Positions 33,808 to 43,600 are shown, counted from the stretch's first letter. The stretch is DNA of 64,000 nucleotides from Brevundimonas terrae (GCF_011761985.1 NZ_JAASQT010000005.1:1-64000), one strand, 5' to 3'. The notes: generated by a model from the sequence alone, not told the origin. Translations and numbers: made by a program.

Positions 33808-34314
33808 ATGTATTATGTCGCGAGCGCACTTCTGTTTGTATTCCCCGCCCTGGTGATCTTGGGTGGTGTCTATGATGTGACCACCATGACAATCCCGAAT
33901 TGGATATCGGTCGTGCTGGTTGGTGCCTTTATTCCGGTGGCCCTGATGCTGGGTCTGTCATGGCAGGATATGGCCGTGGCGCTGGTTTTGGGCTTTGCGG
34001 CTCTGGTTATCGGTATTGCCCTGTTTGCCTTCAAGGTGCTGGGCGGTGGTGATGCCAAACTTATGGCGGCTTCTGTGATCTGGCTGGGGGTTTCGGGGGT
34101 CTTGCCTTTTCTAGCCATTACGGCCCTTGCGGGTGGAGCCTTGGCGTTACTTCTGCTCAGCGCGCGGAAATGGGGGGCTGTCCTGCCTGTTGTGTTTCCC
34201 GAGTGGATGAAGTGGTTGCTGCAACCGAAAGGTGACATCCCATACGGCGTCGCCATTGCCGTGGGCGCGGTGTTTGCATTTCCGTATTCGCAAATGTTGT
34301 TGAAGTTGTCGTAA
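33808..34314 (+). CDS. cpaA: Prepilin peptidase CpaA
   Basis: A24-type membrane aspartyl peptidase that processes Flp pilin and the TadE-like pseudopilins; 168 residues with about five to six membrane helices. Catalytic Asp residues are D23 in YDVTTMTIPN and D82 in GGGDAKLMAA. The protein lacks the N-methyltransferase domain of PilD, as is normal for Tad systems. The start at 33808 gives MYYVASALL; an in-frame codon six residues upstream is less likely. A TTAACC motif lies at 33781, just upstream. Confidence 0.92.
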   Translation: MYYVASALLFVFPALVILGGVYDVTTMTIPNWISVVLVGAFIPVALMLGLSWQDMAVALVLGFAALVIGIALFAFKVLGGGDAKLMAASVIWLGVSGVLPFLAITALAGGALALLLLSARKWGAVLPVVFPEWMKWLLQPKGDIPYGVAIAVGAVFAFPYSQMLLKLS

Positions 34315-34360
34315 CCACATTTATTAGCAACATCCTTCGGATGTTCTGGTTGTGTGGCTT
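34315..34360 (+). promoter_or_regulatory. Stem-loop between cpaA and cpaB
   Basis: AACATCC-TTC-GGATGTT (34329-34345) is a perfect seven-base-pair hairpin, with outer CCACA/TGTGG arms that could extend it. It lacks a T-run, so it is more likely an RNA processing or attenuation element than a simple terminator. Confidence 0.4.
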
Positions 34361-34426
34361 CAGAATAATAGCTTTTGGCGGCTTGGGCGCAGACTTCTGT
34401 AGCCCGACAACCGCCGGAGAACATCG

Positions 34427-35380
34427 ATGAAACCTGCAAAGATTGCTGTAATCTGTGTCGCTGCACTGGCGGCTGTGGGCCTCGCGCTTGTTGTGCGATC
34501 CATGGGGGCATCTGACGACAAGAAGGCCGCAACCGAAGTGTCTGCGCCGGCTGCGGCAACCGCAAAGGTTCTGGTCGCGGCGGTGGACCTGAATCCGGGC
34601 CGTGTTTTGACTGCTGAGGACATGGCCTGGAAGGACTGGCCCGTGGCCGATCTGCATCCGGCTTTTGTGACGGATGGCTCTGTGCCGCTGCCCTCCGCTG
34701 GAACCGAGGCACCGGCCGCCGAACCGAAAAAAGAAGACGGTGCCGTTACCAAGGTTGTCGATGCTGTCACCTCGCTGAACACGCCGACCGCCCGCGACCA
34801 TCTGGCCGGATCGGTCGTGCGTGAAAGCATTCTGGCGGGCGAACCCATCCAGACGCGCAAACTGGTCCGCGCGGGCGAGAGTGGTTATCTGGCCGCCTTC
34901 CTCGATCCGGGCATGCGCGCCATGAGTATTCCGGTGTCTGCCGATACGGCGGCGGGCGGTTTCATCCTTCCGGGCGACCGCGTGGATGTGCTTTTGACCC
35001 GCGAGGTCGATGTGCCGTCCGGCGACGATACGGTGAAGCGCACCGTGACCGCCACAGTGCTGCAAAACCTCAAGGTTCTGGCGGTCGATCAGGCCACCCA
35101 GGCACCGACCGAAGAAAAAGCTGTCGTCGGGGCCACCGCCACTCTGGAGGTCAACACCCGTGATGCCGAGACGCTGGCACTGGCGCGCGCACAGGGTGAT
35201 CTGACGATTGTACTGCGTTCCTATGCCGATGCCGGCGGTCCGCGCGGCTTGATCCCCGGGGCTGTGCGTCGCGGCGAGGGTGGTGTCCGCCCTGCTGTTC
35301 CTGCGAGTGCCGGTGGCGATGCCCGTTCCGTGCGTATCTTCCGCGGTGATGCCACCCCCGAAGTGGTGGTGCTGCAATGA
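34427..35380 (+). CDS. cpaB: Flp pilus assembly protein CpaB (RcpC)
   Basis: A 317-residue protein with an N-terminal signal/anchor helix (about 2-24) and an SAF domain (about 45-95, VAAVDLNPGRVLTAEDMAWK). The RcpC/CpaB region (about 130-260) contains GMRAMSIPVSADTAAGGFI and PGDRVDVLLTREV. It works in the periplasm with the CpaC secretin. A long insert rich in Pro/Glu/Lys (about 85-115) splits the SAF region. Its TGA overlaps the ATG of cpaC. Confidence 0.92.
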   Translation: MKPAKIAVICVAALAAVGLALVVRSMGASDDKKAATEVSAPAAATAKVLVAAVDLNPGRVLTAEDMAWKDWPVADLHPAFVTDGSVPLPSAGTEAPAAEPKKEDGAVTKVVDAVTSLNTPTARDHLAGSVVRESILAGEPIQTRKLVRAGESGYLAAFLDPGMRAMSIPVSADTAAGGFILPGDRVDVLLTREVDVPSGDDTVKRTVTATVLQNLKVLAVDQATQAPTEEKAVVGATATLEVNTRDAETLALARAQGDLTIVLRSYADAGGPRGLIPGAVRRGEGGVRPAVPASAGGDARSVRIFRGDATPEVVVLQ

Positions 35381-36849
35381 GAGATCTCGACATGACATCG
35401 ACCCAAGGCCGCATGGGCAATCCGGTGGTGGTGCTCGCAGCGATGGCGCTTATGGCCGGTCTGACGGCGGTGACGCCTTCCGTACAGGCCCAAACCCAGT
35501 CTGTTGCGGCCAGCCATACGGCCACCGTGACTTCCGGCTCGGCCCCGCGCCGCATCAACCTGCCCAAGGGTTCGTCCTTTGCGGTCGATCTGCCCGCCGA
35601 TGTGCGCGACATTGTGGTGACCAATCCCGAAGTTGCCAATGCCATGCTGCACACACATCGCCGGATCACCATTGTCGGCCTGACGCCGGGTGAAACTGAT
35701 GCGGTGTTTGTTGGTGCCAATGGACGTGTGATCCTGACACTGAAAGTGCGTGTGGATGCCGGTGTATCCGCCCTGCAGGACTCGCTGACACGAACCTTCC
35801 CCGGTTCCAATCTGCGTGTCGAGGCGGTCAACGACAACATTGTCCTTAGCGGTACGGCCGCCAATATGGGCGATGCCGAGCGCGCGGCCCAACTGGCCCG
35901 CGCCCATGCCTCCGGCCCCGACAAGGTCGTCAACATGATCTCGATCAGCGGATCGGATCAGGTGACCCTGCGCGTACGTGTGGTTGAGGTGCAGCGCAAT
36001 GTCATCAAGCAACTGGGTTTTGATACCCAGGCCTTGATCAACGGCAATGGCCGTCACCCGTTTAATATCTCGACGGGTATGAGTTTCTCGATCAATTCGG
36101 GCATTCAGGGCGGCATCAGTGCCGACTGGAACCGTCTGCCCGATCCGGGCAGCGACCTGACCTCGGGACGTCTGGGCTTGGCGGCATTCGAGCGTGTGGG
36201 TCTGGCCCGTACTTTGGCCGAGCCGAACCTGACCTCTGTAAATGGCGAGGCAGCCAGCTTCCTTGCCGGTGGTGAGTTCCCGGTCCCTGCCAGTCGCGAC
36301 AGCGAAGGTCAGATAACGGTCGAGTATAAACCCTATGGTGTGGGTTTGGCCTTCCGCCCAGTCGTCTTGTCCGAAGGGCGTATCAATCTTCAGGTTAAGG
36401 TCGAGGTCTCTGAGCTAAACCCGACATCGGGCCTGACGATCGGTGCAGGTACGCCATCATCGATTACCTTGCCAGGTTTGACGGTCCGCCGCAGCGACAC
36501 AACCGTGGAAATTCCGTCGGGTGGGGCAATGATGATTGCAGGCCTGTTACAGGAAACCTCGCGTCAGGCTGTCGACTCGCTGCCGGGTATGACGAATCTA
36601 CCCGTGCTAGGTACACTATTTCGCTCGCGGGACTACTTGATGGGCGAGACCGAACTGGTGGTGATTGTCGAGCCCTATATCGTCAATCCGACTTCTCCGG
36701 CTCGGATGCAGACACCGGCAGATGGCTTGCGTATCGCGACCGATGCCCAGTCTATTTTCTTTGGCCAGCTGAACCAGGTCTATGGCGCACCGGCCCCGAA
36801 TGTTTCGGGTGCAGGATGGCAAGGCCCGGTCGGCTATGTGATCGAGTGA
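35377..36849 (+). CDS. cpaC: Flp pilus secretin CpaC
   Basis: Outer-membrane secretin of the Tad pilus, 490 residues. A signal peptide (about 1-39) precedes the pilus N-domain (about 60-135, RRINLPKGSSFAVDLP), a BON-like domain (about 140-200), and the secretin domain (about 290-440) with GEAASFLAGGEFPVP and VPS-like end LPVLGTLFRS. The start overlaps the cpaB stop as ATGA. A second ATG five codons later is possible and would shorten the signal region. Confidence 0.93.
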   Translation: MRDLDMTSTQGRMGNPVVVLAAMALMAGLTAVTPSVQAQTQSVAASHTATVTSGSAPRRINLPKGSSFAVDLPADVRDIVVTNPEVANAMLHTHRRITIVGLTPGETDAVFVGANGRVILTLKVRVDAGVSALQDSLTRTFPGSNLRVEAVNDNIVLSGTAANMGDAERAAQLARAHASGPDKVVNMISISGSDQVTLRVRVVEVQRNVIKQLGFDTQALINGNGRHPFNISTGMSFSINSGIQGGISADWNRLPDPGSDLTSGRLGLAAFERVGLARTLAEPNLTSVNGEAASFLAGGEFPVPASRDSEGQITVEYKPYGVGLAFRPVVLSEGRINLQVKVEVSELNPTSGLTIGAGTPSSITLPGLTVRRSDTTVEIPSGGAMMIAGLLQETSRQAVDSLPGMTNLPVLGTLFRSRDYLMGETELVVIVEPYIVNPTSPARMQTPADGLRIATDAQSIFFGQLNQVYGAPAPNVSGAGWQGPVGYVIE

Positions 36850-36854
36850 CCCCG

Positions 36855-37538
36855 ATGATGAACCGATCCTTCTATACCTGCCTGATGATGGGCGCGGCCC
36901 TGGCTCTGGGCGCCTGTGTCGGACCGGATGCCAATCTGGACATAACCACGGCCAGTCGCACGCCGCTGTCGCGTTACATGCTTCAGGTCGAACCCGATCA
37001 GGACCGTATCGCGCTGGCGGTCCGCACCGATGCCCTGTCTGCCAACCAGCAATCGGCTGTGGCGGCTCTGGCCGGTCGTTACCGCGCCAGCGGTGCCGAC
37101 AGGCTGCTGATCGAGGTGGTGGACCAGTCCGACAGCGCCAATGCGCGCATGGTCGGCCATGTGATCCGGACGCTGGAAACCTATGGCGTGGCGCGTCACC
37201 AGATTAGTGTGGCCAACTATGAGGCCCCTGCGGCCAATGCGCCTCTGGTGGCTGGTTTCGCAACCGTTCGCGCACAGGTGCCGCAATGCGGCAGCCAGTG
37301 GGGCAATCTCAGCCGCACGGGCAATAATAACGGCGCATCCAATTTCGGCTGTGCGGTAAACGCCAATCTTGCGGCGCAGATCGCCGATCCGAGGGATATT
37401 GTCGCCCCGCGCGCCATGACCTCGCCCAGTGCCCAGCGTCGCACGGTTGTGTTCGACGCCTATCGTCAGGGCCAGACCACTTCTGCCCAGCGCGAACAGC
37501 TACTGTCTGCTGCGCGTGTTTCCGACGTTGTTGAGTAA
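36855..37538 (+). CDS. cpaD: Flp pilus assembly lipoprotein CpaD
   Basis: A 227-residue lipoprotein with lipobox LGAC (Cys near residue 20). CpaD helps place the secretin in the outer membrane. The conserved C-terminal part contains CGSQWGNLSRTGNNNGASNF and GCAVNANLAAQIADPRD. The first region (about 40-140) resembles an OmpA-like or SPOR-like periplasmic fold (VRTDALSANQQSAVAALAGR). The ORF is open upstream, but ATG 36855, five bases past the cpaC stop, gives the lipoprotein signal. Confidence 0.9.
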   Translation: MMNRSFYTCLMMGAALALGACVGPDANLDITTASRTPLSRYMLQVEPDQDRIALAVRTDALSANQQSAVAALAGRYRASGADRLLIEVVDQSDSANARMVGHVIRTLETYGVARHQISVANYEAPAANAPLVAGFATVRAQVPQCGSQWGNLSRTGNNNGASNFGCAVNANLAAQIADPRDIVAPRAMTSPSAQRRTVVFDAYRQGQTTSAQREQLLSAARVSDVVE

Positions 37539-37541
37539 GTT

Positions 37542-39278
37542 ATGACCAAGTCCCCCCCCGCAATCGATCCTCTGGATGGCTTCGAGATCGATGACGATTT
37601 TTTGGAAACGATCTCCAACCTGATTGCGGAAGAGGGTGCGGGCGACGTCACGGTCGGCAAGGGGGCAACTGCACCGCAGCCCCCCAATTTTCTTGAGAGT
37701 GCGCTTAGTCGGGTCGAGGAATCTTTTTCGGTATCGACGGAGAACTCCGAGCCACTGGCCCGGGCCTCTGCCGAACCCCTTGAGGCATCTGATATGTCTG
37801 CATTGAAGTACGCTGCCAATACGTCGGCCTATGACGAACCGGTCACGACGTTCGAACTGGAAGACATCGAGGTTGTCGAGGTTTCGCCTCGCGCATCAGC
37901 GACGCCGTCCGGCGCGTCTGTGGTGGATATGCCGGTGGCAAATGCCGTGAACGAGGACGCTCTACAGTCGCGGACACCGATCCAGATGGAAACGGCCCCT
38001 GTGTCGGCACCCTCGACCATGCCGGTTCTGGCCGGCGGCGGACTGGATTTTGATGCACAGGCCGTGGACGTGTCCATTCCGCGCATTGCGGTTCACATCT
38101 TTGCCGAGCGCCAGGATACCCTGGCCGCCGCCGAACGCGCCGCGCAGGACCGTCGAATGTCCCGCGCCACCACGCAGGTTCGCGTGGGCGGTATCGCAGC
38201 GGCCATCGAGACCTACCAGCACGAACCGACGCCGCCGCTGATCCTGGTCGAGTGCATGAAGGATGCGCGCAGCCTGCTCGCCGAGATCGACCAACTGGCC
38301 GAGGTTTGCGATGCGGGCACCAAGGTGGTCGTCGTCGGTGCCACCAATGACATCCTGCTCTATCGCGAACTGATGCGTCGCGGCGTCAGTGAGTATCTGG
38401 TGGCTCCGATCCAGCCGCTGCAACTGATTGCGGCCATTGGCGGCCTGTTCAACGATCCGGACCAGCCCTTTGTCGGGCGTACCGTGGCCTTTGTCGGCGC
38501 GCGCGGCGGCTCGGGTTCGTCCTCGGTGGCACACAATACCGCGTTTGCCATGTCCGAGCGCATCGGCGTGAACACGGTCATCGTAGATTATGATCTGCCG
38601 TTCGGTACGTCGGGCTTGAACTTCAACCAAGACCCGCTGGGTGGCGTCGCCGATGCCCTCAGCCAGCCACAGCGTCTGGATGCGACCCTGTTGGATCGCA
38701 TGATGGTGCGCTGCTCGGATCGTCTCAGCCTGTTTGCGGCCCCCGCCACCATCGATAATGATTGGGATATCGACGCCGACGCTTTTGACGAGGTGACGAA
38801 CCGTATCCGCAGCACGGCCCCGTTTGTGGTGCTGGACCTACCGCACATGTGGTCGGGCTGGATGCGCCAGCAACTGATGTCGGCGGACGAAGTGGTTCTG
38901 GTGGCAACGCCCGATCTGGCCTCGCTGCGCAATGCCAAAAACCTGATCGACCTGATCCGTCAGGCGCGTCCCAATGATACGCCGCCGCGTGTGGTGCTCA
39001 ATCAGGTGGGCATACCGGGGCGTCCTGAAATTCCGGCCAAGGAGTTCGGTCAGGCCCTGGGCATCCATCCGTCACTCAGCATCCCGTTCGACGCCAAGGT
39101 GTTCGGCACTGCGGCCAATAACGGCCAGATGATTCTGGACAGCGCCGCCAAGACCAAGGCCGCCGAGGCGTTCGAGACGCTGGCCCAGATCGTATCCCAA
39201 CGCCAGATACCGGCCACCTCGGCCACCAAGGCGCGTAAAACATCTGCGGGCCTGTCTGGCCTCTTCAAAAGGCGCTGA
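37542..39278 (+). CDS. cpaE: Flp pilus localisation ATPase CpaE (TadZ)
   Basis: A MinD/ParA-related protein that places the Tad machinery at the pole; 578 residues. A long acidic, low-complexity N-terminal region (about 1-170) is followed by a receiver-like domain (about 180-295, IAVHIFAERQD, LILVECMKDARSLLAEIDQL) and the ATPase domain (about 305-545). The Walker A is deviant, FVGARGGSGSSSVAHN, without the usual Lys-Thr, as is common in CpaE/TadZ. It starts three bases after the cpaD stop. Longer N-terminus than many homologues. Confidence 0.9.
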   Translation: MTKSPPAIDPLDGFEIDDDFLETISNLIAEEGAGDVTVGKGATAPQPPNFLESALSRVEESFSVSTENSEPLARASAEPLEASDMSALKYAANTSAYDEPVTTFELEDIEVVEVSPRASATPSGASVVDMPVANAVNEDALQSRTPIQMETAPVSAPSTMPVLAGGGLDFDAQAVDVSIPRIAVHIFAERQDTLAAAERAAQDRRMSRATTQVRVGGIAAAIETYQHEPTPPLILVECMKDARSLLAEIDQLAEVCDAGTKVVVVGATNDILLYRELMRRGVSEYLVAPIQPLQLIAAIGGLFNDPDQPFVGRTVAFVGARGGSGSSSVAHNTAFAMSERIGVNTVIVDYDLPFGTSGLNFNQDPLGGVADALSQPQRLDATLLDRMMVRCSDRLSLFAAPATIDNDWDIDADAFDEVTNRIRSTAPFVVLDLPHMWSGWMRQQLMSADEVVLVATPDLASLRNAKNLIDLIRQARPNDTPPRVVLNQVGIPGRPEIPAKEFGQALGIHPSLSIPFDAKVFGTAANNGQMILDSAAKTKAAEAFETLAQIVSQRQIPATSATKARKTSAGLSGLFKRR

Positions 39279-39281
39279 TAG

Positions 39282-40865
39282 ATGTTCGGCAAGCGGCAAA
39301 CGGCAGTTAATCCTCAATCCGGCGTCATGGCACCGGAGGAGCCGGTTGCTGCGCGCGTAGAGCCTACTTCGCCGCAGCCCTTTGATGCCGGTCAGCCGGA
39401 ACCGGCTCCGGCTCCATCCCAACAGGCTCGCCCGAAGAAACCTGCCGCGTCTGCGCTCGACGGGTTCGGCCTCGAGGAGCTGGAAGGCCAGATGGCCGCC
39501 CCCGCGCCCGAGAAAAAGGCGGGGAGCCGCAAGTCTGCCGGTCTGGAGCAGATCAGGAAGGCGCAGGCCGTCACCGAGATCGTGCGAGAGCAGAGCGACT
39601 ATTATCACGCCACGAAGACCACCATCTTCAATGCGCTGATGAACACGATCGACCTGTCGCAACTGGCCCAGCTGGACCAGAAGGCCGCACAGGAAGAAAT
39701 CCGCGACATTGTTGCCGAACTGGTGGCGATCAAGAACGTCTCCATGTCCGTGGCCGAGCAGGAGCATCTGGTTCAGGACATCGTCAACGACGTTCTGGGC
39801 TATGGGCCGCTGGAGCCTCTGCTGGCGCGTGACGATATCGCCGACATCATGGTCAATGGTGCCAACCGCGTCTTCATCGAAGTGGGCGGCAAGGTGCAGC
39901 TGACCAATGTCCGCTTCCGCGACAACACGCAGCTGATGAATATCTGCCAGCGCATCGTGTCGCAGGTCGGCCGTCGCGTGGACGAAAGCTCGCCCATCTG
40001 CGACGCGCGTCTTCCGGATGGTTCGCGTGTGAACGTGATCGCTCCGCCACTGGCGATTGATGGTCCGACCCTGACCATTCGTAAGTTCAAAAAAGACAAG
40101 CTGACTATGCGTGATCTCGTCGAGTTTGGCTCGATGAGTCCCGATGGTGCGCGCGTCCTTGGTGTGATTGGCGCGGCGCGGTGTAACGTGCTGATCTCGG
40201 GCGGTACGGGTTCGGGCAAGACCACCTTGCTCAACACCATGACCGCCTTCATCGATCCGACCGAGCGCGTCATCACCTGTGAAGACGCTGCCGAGTTGCA
40301 ACTTCAGCAACCACACGTCGTGCGTCTGGAAACCCGCCCGCCGAACCTCGAAGGGCAGGGCCAGATTACCATGCGCGATCTGGTCAAGAACTGTCTGCGT
40401 ATGCGCCCCGAACGCATCATCGTCGGCGAAGTGCGTGGCCCCGAAGCCTTCGATCTGCTTCAGGCCATGAACACCGGCCACGATGGCTCCATGGGCACGC
40501 TGCACGCCAACTCCCCGCGTGAAGCCATCAGCCGTATGGAATCCATGATCACCATGGGCGGCTATGGCCTGCCTTCCAAGACGATCCGCGAAATGATTGT
40601 CGGCTCGATCGACATCATCATTCAGGCCGCCCGTCTGCGCGATGGTTCGCGCCGCATCACCCACGTCACCGAGGTCGTCGGCCTCGAAGGCGATGTGATC
40701 GTAACGCAAGACCTGTTCGTTTATGACATCACCGGCGAAGATGCAGCCGGTCGTGTGGCGGGGCGACACCGCTCCACCGGTATTGCCCGTCCGCGCTTCT
40801 GGGATCGCGCCCGCTATTACGGGCTGGAACGCGAACTGGCGGACGCCCTGGACGCCTCGGAGTAA
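39282..40865 (+). CDS. cpaF: Flp pilus assembly ATPase CpaF (TadA)
   Basis: Type II/IV secretion-type hexameric ATPase that drives Flp pilus extension (and retraction in Caulobacter); 527 residues. A disordered N-terminus (about 1-85) is followed by the N-terminal domain (about 95-200). The ATPase core carries Walker [15 protein letters not shown] (near 306), the Asp box ([14 protein letters not shown]), Walker [14 protein letters not shown] and the His box [12 protein letters not shown]. Starts three bases after the cpaE stop. Confidence 0.95.
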   Translation: MFGKRQTAVNPQSGVMAPEEPVAARVEPTSPQPFDAGQPEPAPAPSQQARPKKPAASALDGFGLEELEGQMAAPAPEKKAGSRKSAGLEQIRKAQAVTEIVREQSDYYHATKTTIFNALMNTIDLSQLAQLDQKAAQEEIRDIVAELVAIKNVSMSVAEQEHLVQDIVNDVLGYGPLEPLLARDDIADIMVNGANRVFIEVGGKVQLTNVRFRDNTQLMNICQRIVSQVGRRVDESSPICDARLPDGSRVNVIAPPLAIDGPTLTIRKFKKDKLTMRDLVEFGSMSPDGARVLGVIGAARCNVLISGGTGSGKTTLLNTMTAFIDPTERVITCEDAAELQLQQPHVVRLETRPPNLEGQGQITMRDLVKNCLRMRPERIIVGEVRGPEAFDLLQAMNTGHDGSMGTLHANSPREAISRMESMITMGGYGLPSKTIREMIVGSIDIIIQAARLRDGSRRITHVTEVVGLEGDVIVTQDLFVYDITGEDAAGRVAGRHRSTGIARPRFWDRARYYGLERELADALDASE

Positions 40866-40870
40866 CGGCT

Positions 40871-41848
40871 ATGATGATGGTCTTGGCGGCTGTTCTGGCC
40901 TTTGTCACGATCGGCGGGATCGGTTGGGTTCTGGTCGGCGGAGACGACAGCGCCAGCGATGGTGTCAAACGCGCCAAGGCGCTGACGGCTGCCCGTCCGG
41001 CGACGGTACAGGGTAAGCGCACCAATGCGCCGGTCACGGCGGAGGTCCGTCGCAAGCAGATCCTCACCCAGCTTCAGGAAGTTGACCGCCGCGAACGCAA
41101 GGCCCGCGTTAGCCTGACCTCGCGTATCCGTCAGGCAGGACTGACCCTGTCGGTGCGGACCTTTATCATTTTCAGCGTGCTGGCGGGCCTGATCGGCTTT
41201 GCCCTGCCGTTTATCATGGGAATGAACATCTTCCTGTGTCTGGGGGTGATGGTCATTCTGGGTGTCGGCCTGCCGCGCTGGGTACTGGGCTTTCTGGCCA
41301 AGGGCCGGATCAAGAAATTTTCGGCCTCGTTTGCCGATGCCGTTGATGTGCTTGTGCGCGGTATCAAGACCGGTCTTCCAGTCAATGACTGTTTCAAGAT
41401 CATCGCCCGTGAAAGCCCCGAGCCTCTGGGGGGCGAGTTCCAGCGCCTGCTCGAAGGTCTCGGCGTCGGCATGTCATTGGCCGAGGGACTGGAGCGCATG
41501 TACGAGCGCATGCCGACGCCGGAACTGAAGTTTTTCAGCATCGTCATTGCTATCCAGCAAAAGACAGGCGGTAACCTTGCCGAAGCCCTGACCAATCTGA
41601 CCACAGTGCTACGTTCGCGCCGTCTGATGCGGGAAAAAATCAAGGCGATGTCGTCCGAAGCCGTGGCCTCGGCCCTGATTATTGGCTCGCTGCCGCCCTT
41701 GGTCATGACCATCGTGATGGTGTTCAGTCCTAGCTATATGATCACGATGTTCATCGATGTGCGTGGCCAGTTCTTGCTGTTGGGAGCCGCTTGCTGGATG
41801 GGCATGGGTGTCATGGTCATGAAGCAAATGATCAATTTCAAGATCTGA
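40871..41848 (+). CDS. tadB: Tad pilus platform protein TadB (CpaG)
   Basis: Inner-membrane platform protein of the GspF superfamily; 325 residues. N-terminal membrane helix (about 1-20), a cytoplasmic linker, a pair of helices (about 95-145), the GspF domain (about 165-290, LVRGIKTGLPVNDCFKII, AIQQKTGGNLAEALTNLT), and C-terminal helices (about 260-320). Six bases separate it from cpaF and 12 from tadC. Confidence 0.92.
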   Translation: MMMVLAAVLAFVTIGGIGWVLVGGDDSASDGVKRAKALTAARPATVQGKRTNAPVTAEVRRKQILTQLQEVDRRERKARVSLTSRIRQAGLTLSVRTFIIFSVLAGLIGFALPFIMGMNIFLCLGVMVILGVGLPRWVLGFLAKGRIKKFSASFADAVDVLVRGIKTGLPVNDCFKIIARESPEPLGGEFQRLLEGLGVGMSLAEGLERMYERMPTPELKFFSIVIAIQQKTGGNLAEALTNLTTVLRSRRLMREKIKAMSSEAVASALIIGSLPPLVMTIVMVFSPSYMITMFIDVRGQFLLLGAACWMGMGVMVMKQMINFKI

Positions 41849-41860
41849 CGGGGACACGAT

Positions 41861-42835
41861 ATGGAAGATTTCATCCGTTTCATGACCACGCCGCAGAACC
41901 TGCTGTCGATCGGTGTGGGCGTCGCGGTCTTTGCCTCGCTCTTTACCCTGCTGAGTGGTATGGGCGGTGGTCAGAGTTTCGAGAAGCGCATCAAGCATGT
42001 GGCGGATCGTCGTGCCGATCTGCGCCGTCGCTCGCGAGCCTCTATGCAGGGCAGCAATACCCCTTCACTGCGTCAAACTGACGAAGGCTTTAAAAAGCGA
42101 GTCGTTGACCGCCTGAACATCTCGACGCTGCTCGAAGATCCCAAGATCACCGAACAAATTATGCAGGCGGGATTCCGTGGGCAAAGACCTGTCACGACCT
42201 TCTATTTCTTTCGTGTCTTCACCCCGCTTATATTGGCGGCCGTGGTGGCTTTCTACCTGTTTGTAGTGACCGATTTTAATGCCCCGCTGATGACCAAGAT
42301 TGCGGGCGTGGCGGTGGCGATTGCCATCGGTTTCTATGGTCCGAATATCTATCTGTCGAACCACATTCAAAAGCGCCGCCAAAAGATCGTCGAGGCCTTC
42401 CCCGACGCGCTCGACCTTCTGCTGATCTGCGTGGAATCGGGCATGTCCATCGAGGCGGCCATCCAGAAGGTCAGTCAGGAAATCGGCAGCCAGTCGCTGG
42501 AGCTGGCCGAAGAGCTCAGCTTGATGTCGGCGGAACTGTCCTATCTGCCGGATCGCCGCATGGCCTACGATAATCTGGCCAAGCGGACCAACCATCCGGG
42601 TATCAAGTCCGTGGCTACGGCCATGACACAGGCCGAAACCTACGGCACACCGCTCAGCACCGCCTTGCGGACCATGGCCAAGGAAAACCGCGAACTGCGT
42701 CTGGCGACGGCCGAGAAGAAGGCTGCCGCTCTTCCGGCCCAGCTAACTGTGCCGATGATTATCTTCTTCCTGCCGGTATTGTTCGTGGTCATCATGGGAC
42801 CGGCGGTCATCAGCATCATTGATATGATGGGCTGA
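41861..42835 (+). CDS. tadC: Tad pilus platform protein TadC (CpaH)
   Basis: Second GspF-type platform protein, 324 residues. Helices are expected at about 15-35, 110-150, and 290-320. The GspF domain contains FPDALDLLLICVESGMSIEA and ATAMTQAETYGTPLSTALR. It probably forms a heteromeric platform with TadB above CpaF. It is the last gene of the pilus operon and its stop is eight bases from the stop of a convergent SRPBCC gene. Confidence 0.92.
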   Translation: MEDFIRFMTTPQNLLSIGVGVAVFASLFTLLSGMGGGQSFEKRIKHVADRRADLRRRSRASMQGSNTPSLRQTDEGFKKRVVDRLNISTLLEDPKITEQIMQAGFRGQRPVTTFYFFRVFTPLILAAVVAFYLFVVTDFNAPLMTKIAGVAVAIAIGFYGPNIYLSNHIQKRRQKIVEAFPDALDLLLICVESGMSIEAAIQKVSQEIGSQSLELAEELSLMSAELSYLPDRRMAYDNLAKRTNHPGIKSVATAMTQAETYGTPLSTALRTMAKENRELRLATAEKKAAALPAQLTVPMIIFFLPVLFVVIMGPAVISIIDMMG

Positions 42836-42843
42836 TAAGGTCC

Positions 42844-43275
42844 TTAACCTTCCAGCAGGGCTTTCAGTCTCTCGTTCATGTCCGTGAATGCCGGACGGAT
42901 ACGCGCGCGGTGCTTGTCATGGAACAACTCGCCGCGCAGGCCCGAAAAGGTGATGCCGTTGGTGACGATGGTGGCACCCTTTTCCACTTCGTCCAGCAGG
43001 ATGAACCGCGTCGAAGCCGACAGGAAACCGCGCTTCTCGCTCCAGATCAGCTTGCCCGCCGGAATCCATTCCGAGACGCTGGCCTGTACATGGCGCTCGC
43101 GCAGGTCGGGAAAGACTTCGCGGAAACGCAGCGGCGTCGAAAACCCGAACGAGCCTTCGATATCGCGCTCATACGGGTTCCATCTTTGCCAGCCGGTCAG
43201 GTCTTCGATCACTTCCCAGATCTGCTCTGCCGAAGCGCGAATGCCGATACGGTTATCGATACGGGTGCTTTCCAT
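42844..43275 (-). CDS. SRPBCC (START-like) domain protein
   Basis: A 143-residue single-domain protein. MESTRIDNRIGIRASAEQIWEVIEDLTGWQRWNPYE is the usual beginning of polyketide-cyclase/START-like proteins with a hydrophobic ligand pocket; residues about 5-140 cover the domain. No signal peptide and no catalytic motif that defines a substrate. It is convergent with tadC and is likely independent of the pilus cluster. Confidence 0.8.
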   Translation of the reverse strand: MESTRIDNRIGIRASAEQIWEVIEDLTGWQRWNPYERDIEGSFGFSTPLRFREVFPDLRERHVQASVSEWIPAGKLIWSEKRGFLSASTRFILLDEVEKGATIVTNGITFSGLRGELFHDKHRARIRPAFTDMNERLKALLEG

Positions 43276-43403
43276 GACCTGCCTGTGACACGACCTGACG
43301 GAGGATGAAAGTGGCTATGCGGGCCACGCGCTTAAAAAACCAGCGGGATCATATCGACGCAATCGGCGTTTGAGTGGCGTAACGATGATGTTCGAGGCCC
43401 CGA

Positions 43404-43550
43404 ATGAGCAAGATACCCGTAGACCTGCCACCGGATCTGTATCCGCAACCCGTGGCCCGGCGCAAACAGGGCAGCAGCAATGTCCTTTTGTTTGCACTGT
43501 CCTTTGTCGCCACCTTTGCTCTGGTTTGGTTGTTACTGGAAATCTTCTAG
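43404..43550 (+). CDS. 48-residue single-pass membrane protein of unknown function
   Basis: A small gene: ATG at 43404, stop TAG at 43548-43550. GAGG at 43394-43397 lies six bases upstream of the start. The protein begins with a Pro-rich polar part (MSKIPVDLPPDLYPQPVARR) and then has one membrane helix at about residues 27-45 (VLLFALSFVATFALVWLLL). Positive charges (ARRKQ) before the helix predict an N-in orientation. The next gene, a RidA protein, starts 50 bases later. No family is recognised. Codon use is similar to neighbours, but its small size leaves some risk that it is not a gene. Confidence 0.55.
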   Translation: MSKIPVDLPPDLYPQPVARRKQGSSNVLLFALSFVATFALVWLLLEIF

Positions 43551-43600
43551 GCCCGCGCGCAAGAGGCGGTTATGGCAGGGCAAACGAAAGGTCTTTAGCC

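Noticed and set aside
37542..39278. CpaE as a broken ATPase because the Walker A lacks the usual Lys-Thr
   Set aside because: Deviant P-loops are common in CpaE/TadZ proteins, and the reading frame is intact, so it is not treated as a pseudogene.
39072..40769. Long (565-codon) open frame on the minus strand opposite cpaF
   Set aside because: It lies fully antisense to a gene with complete ATPase motifs. Its translation is His/Asp/Arg-rich and resembles no protein; such shadow frames are common in GC-rich DNA.
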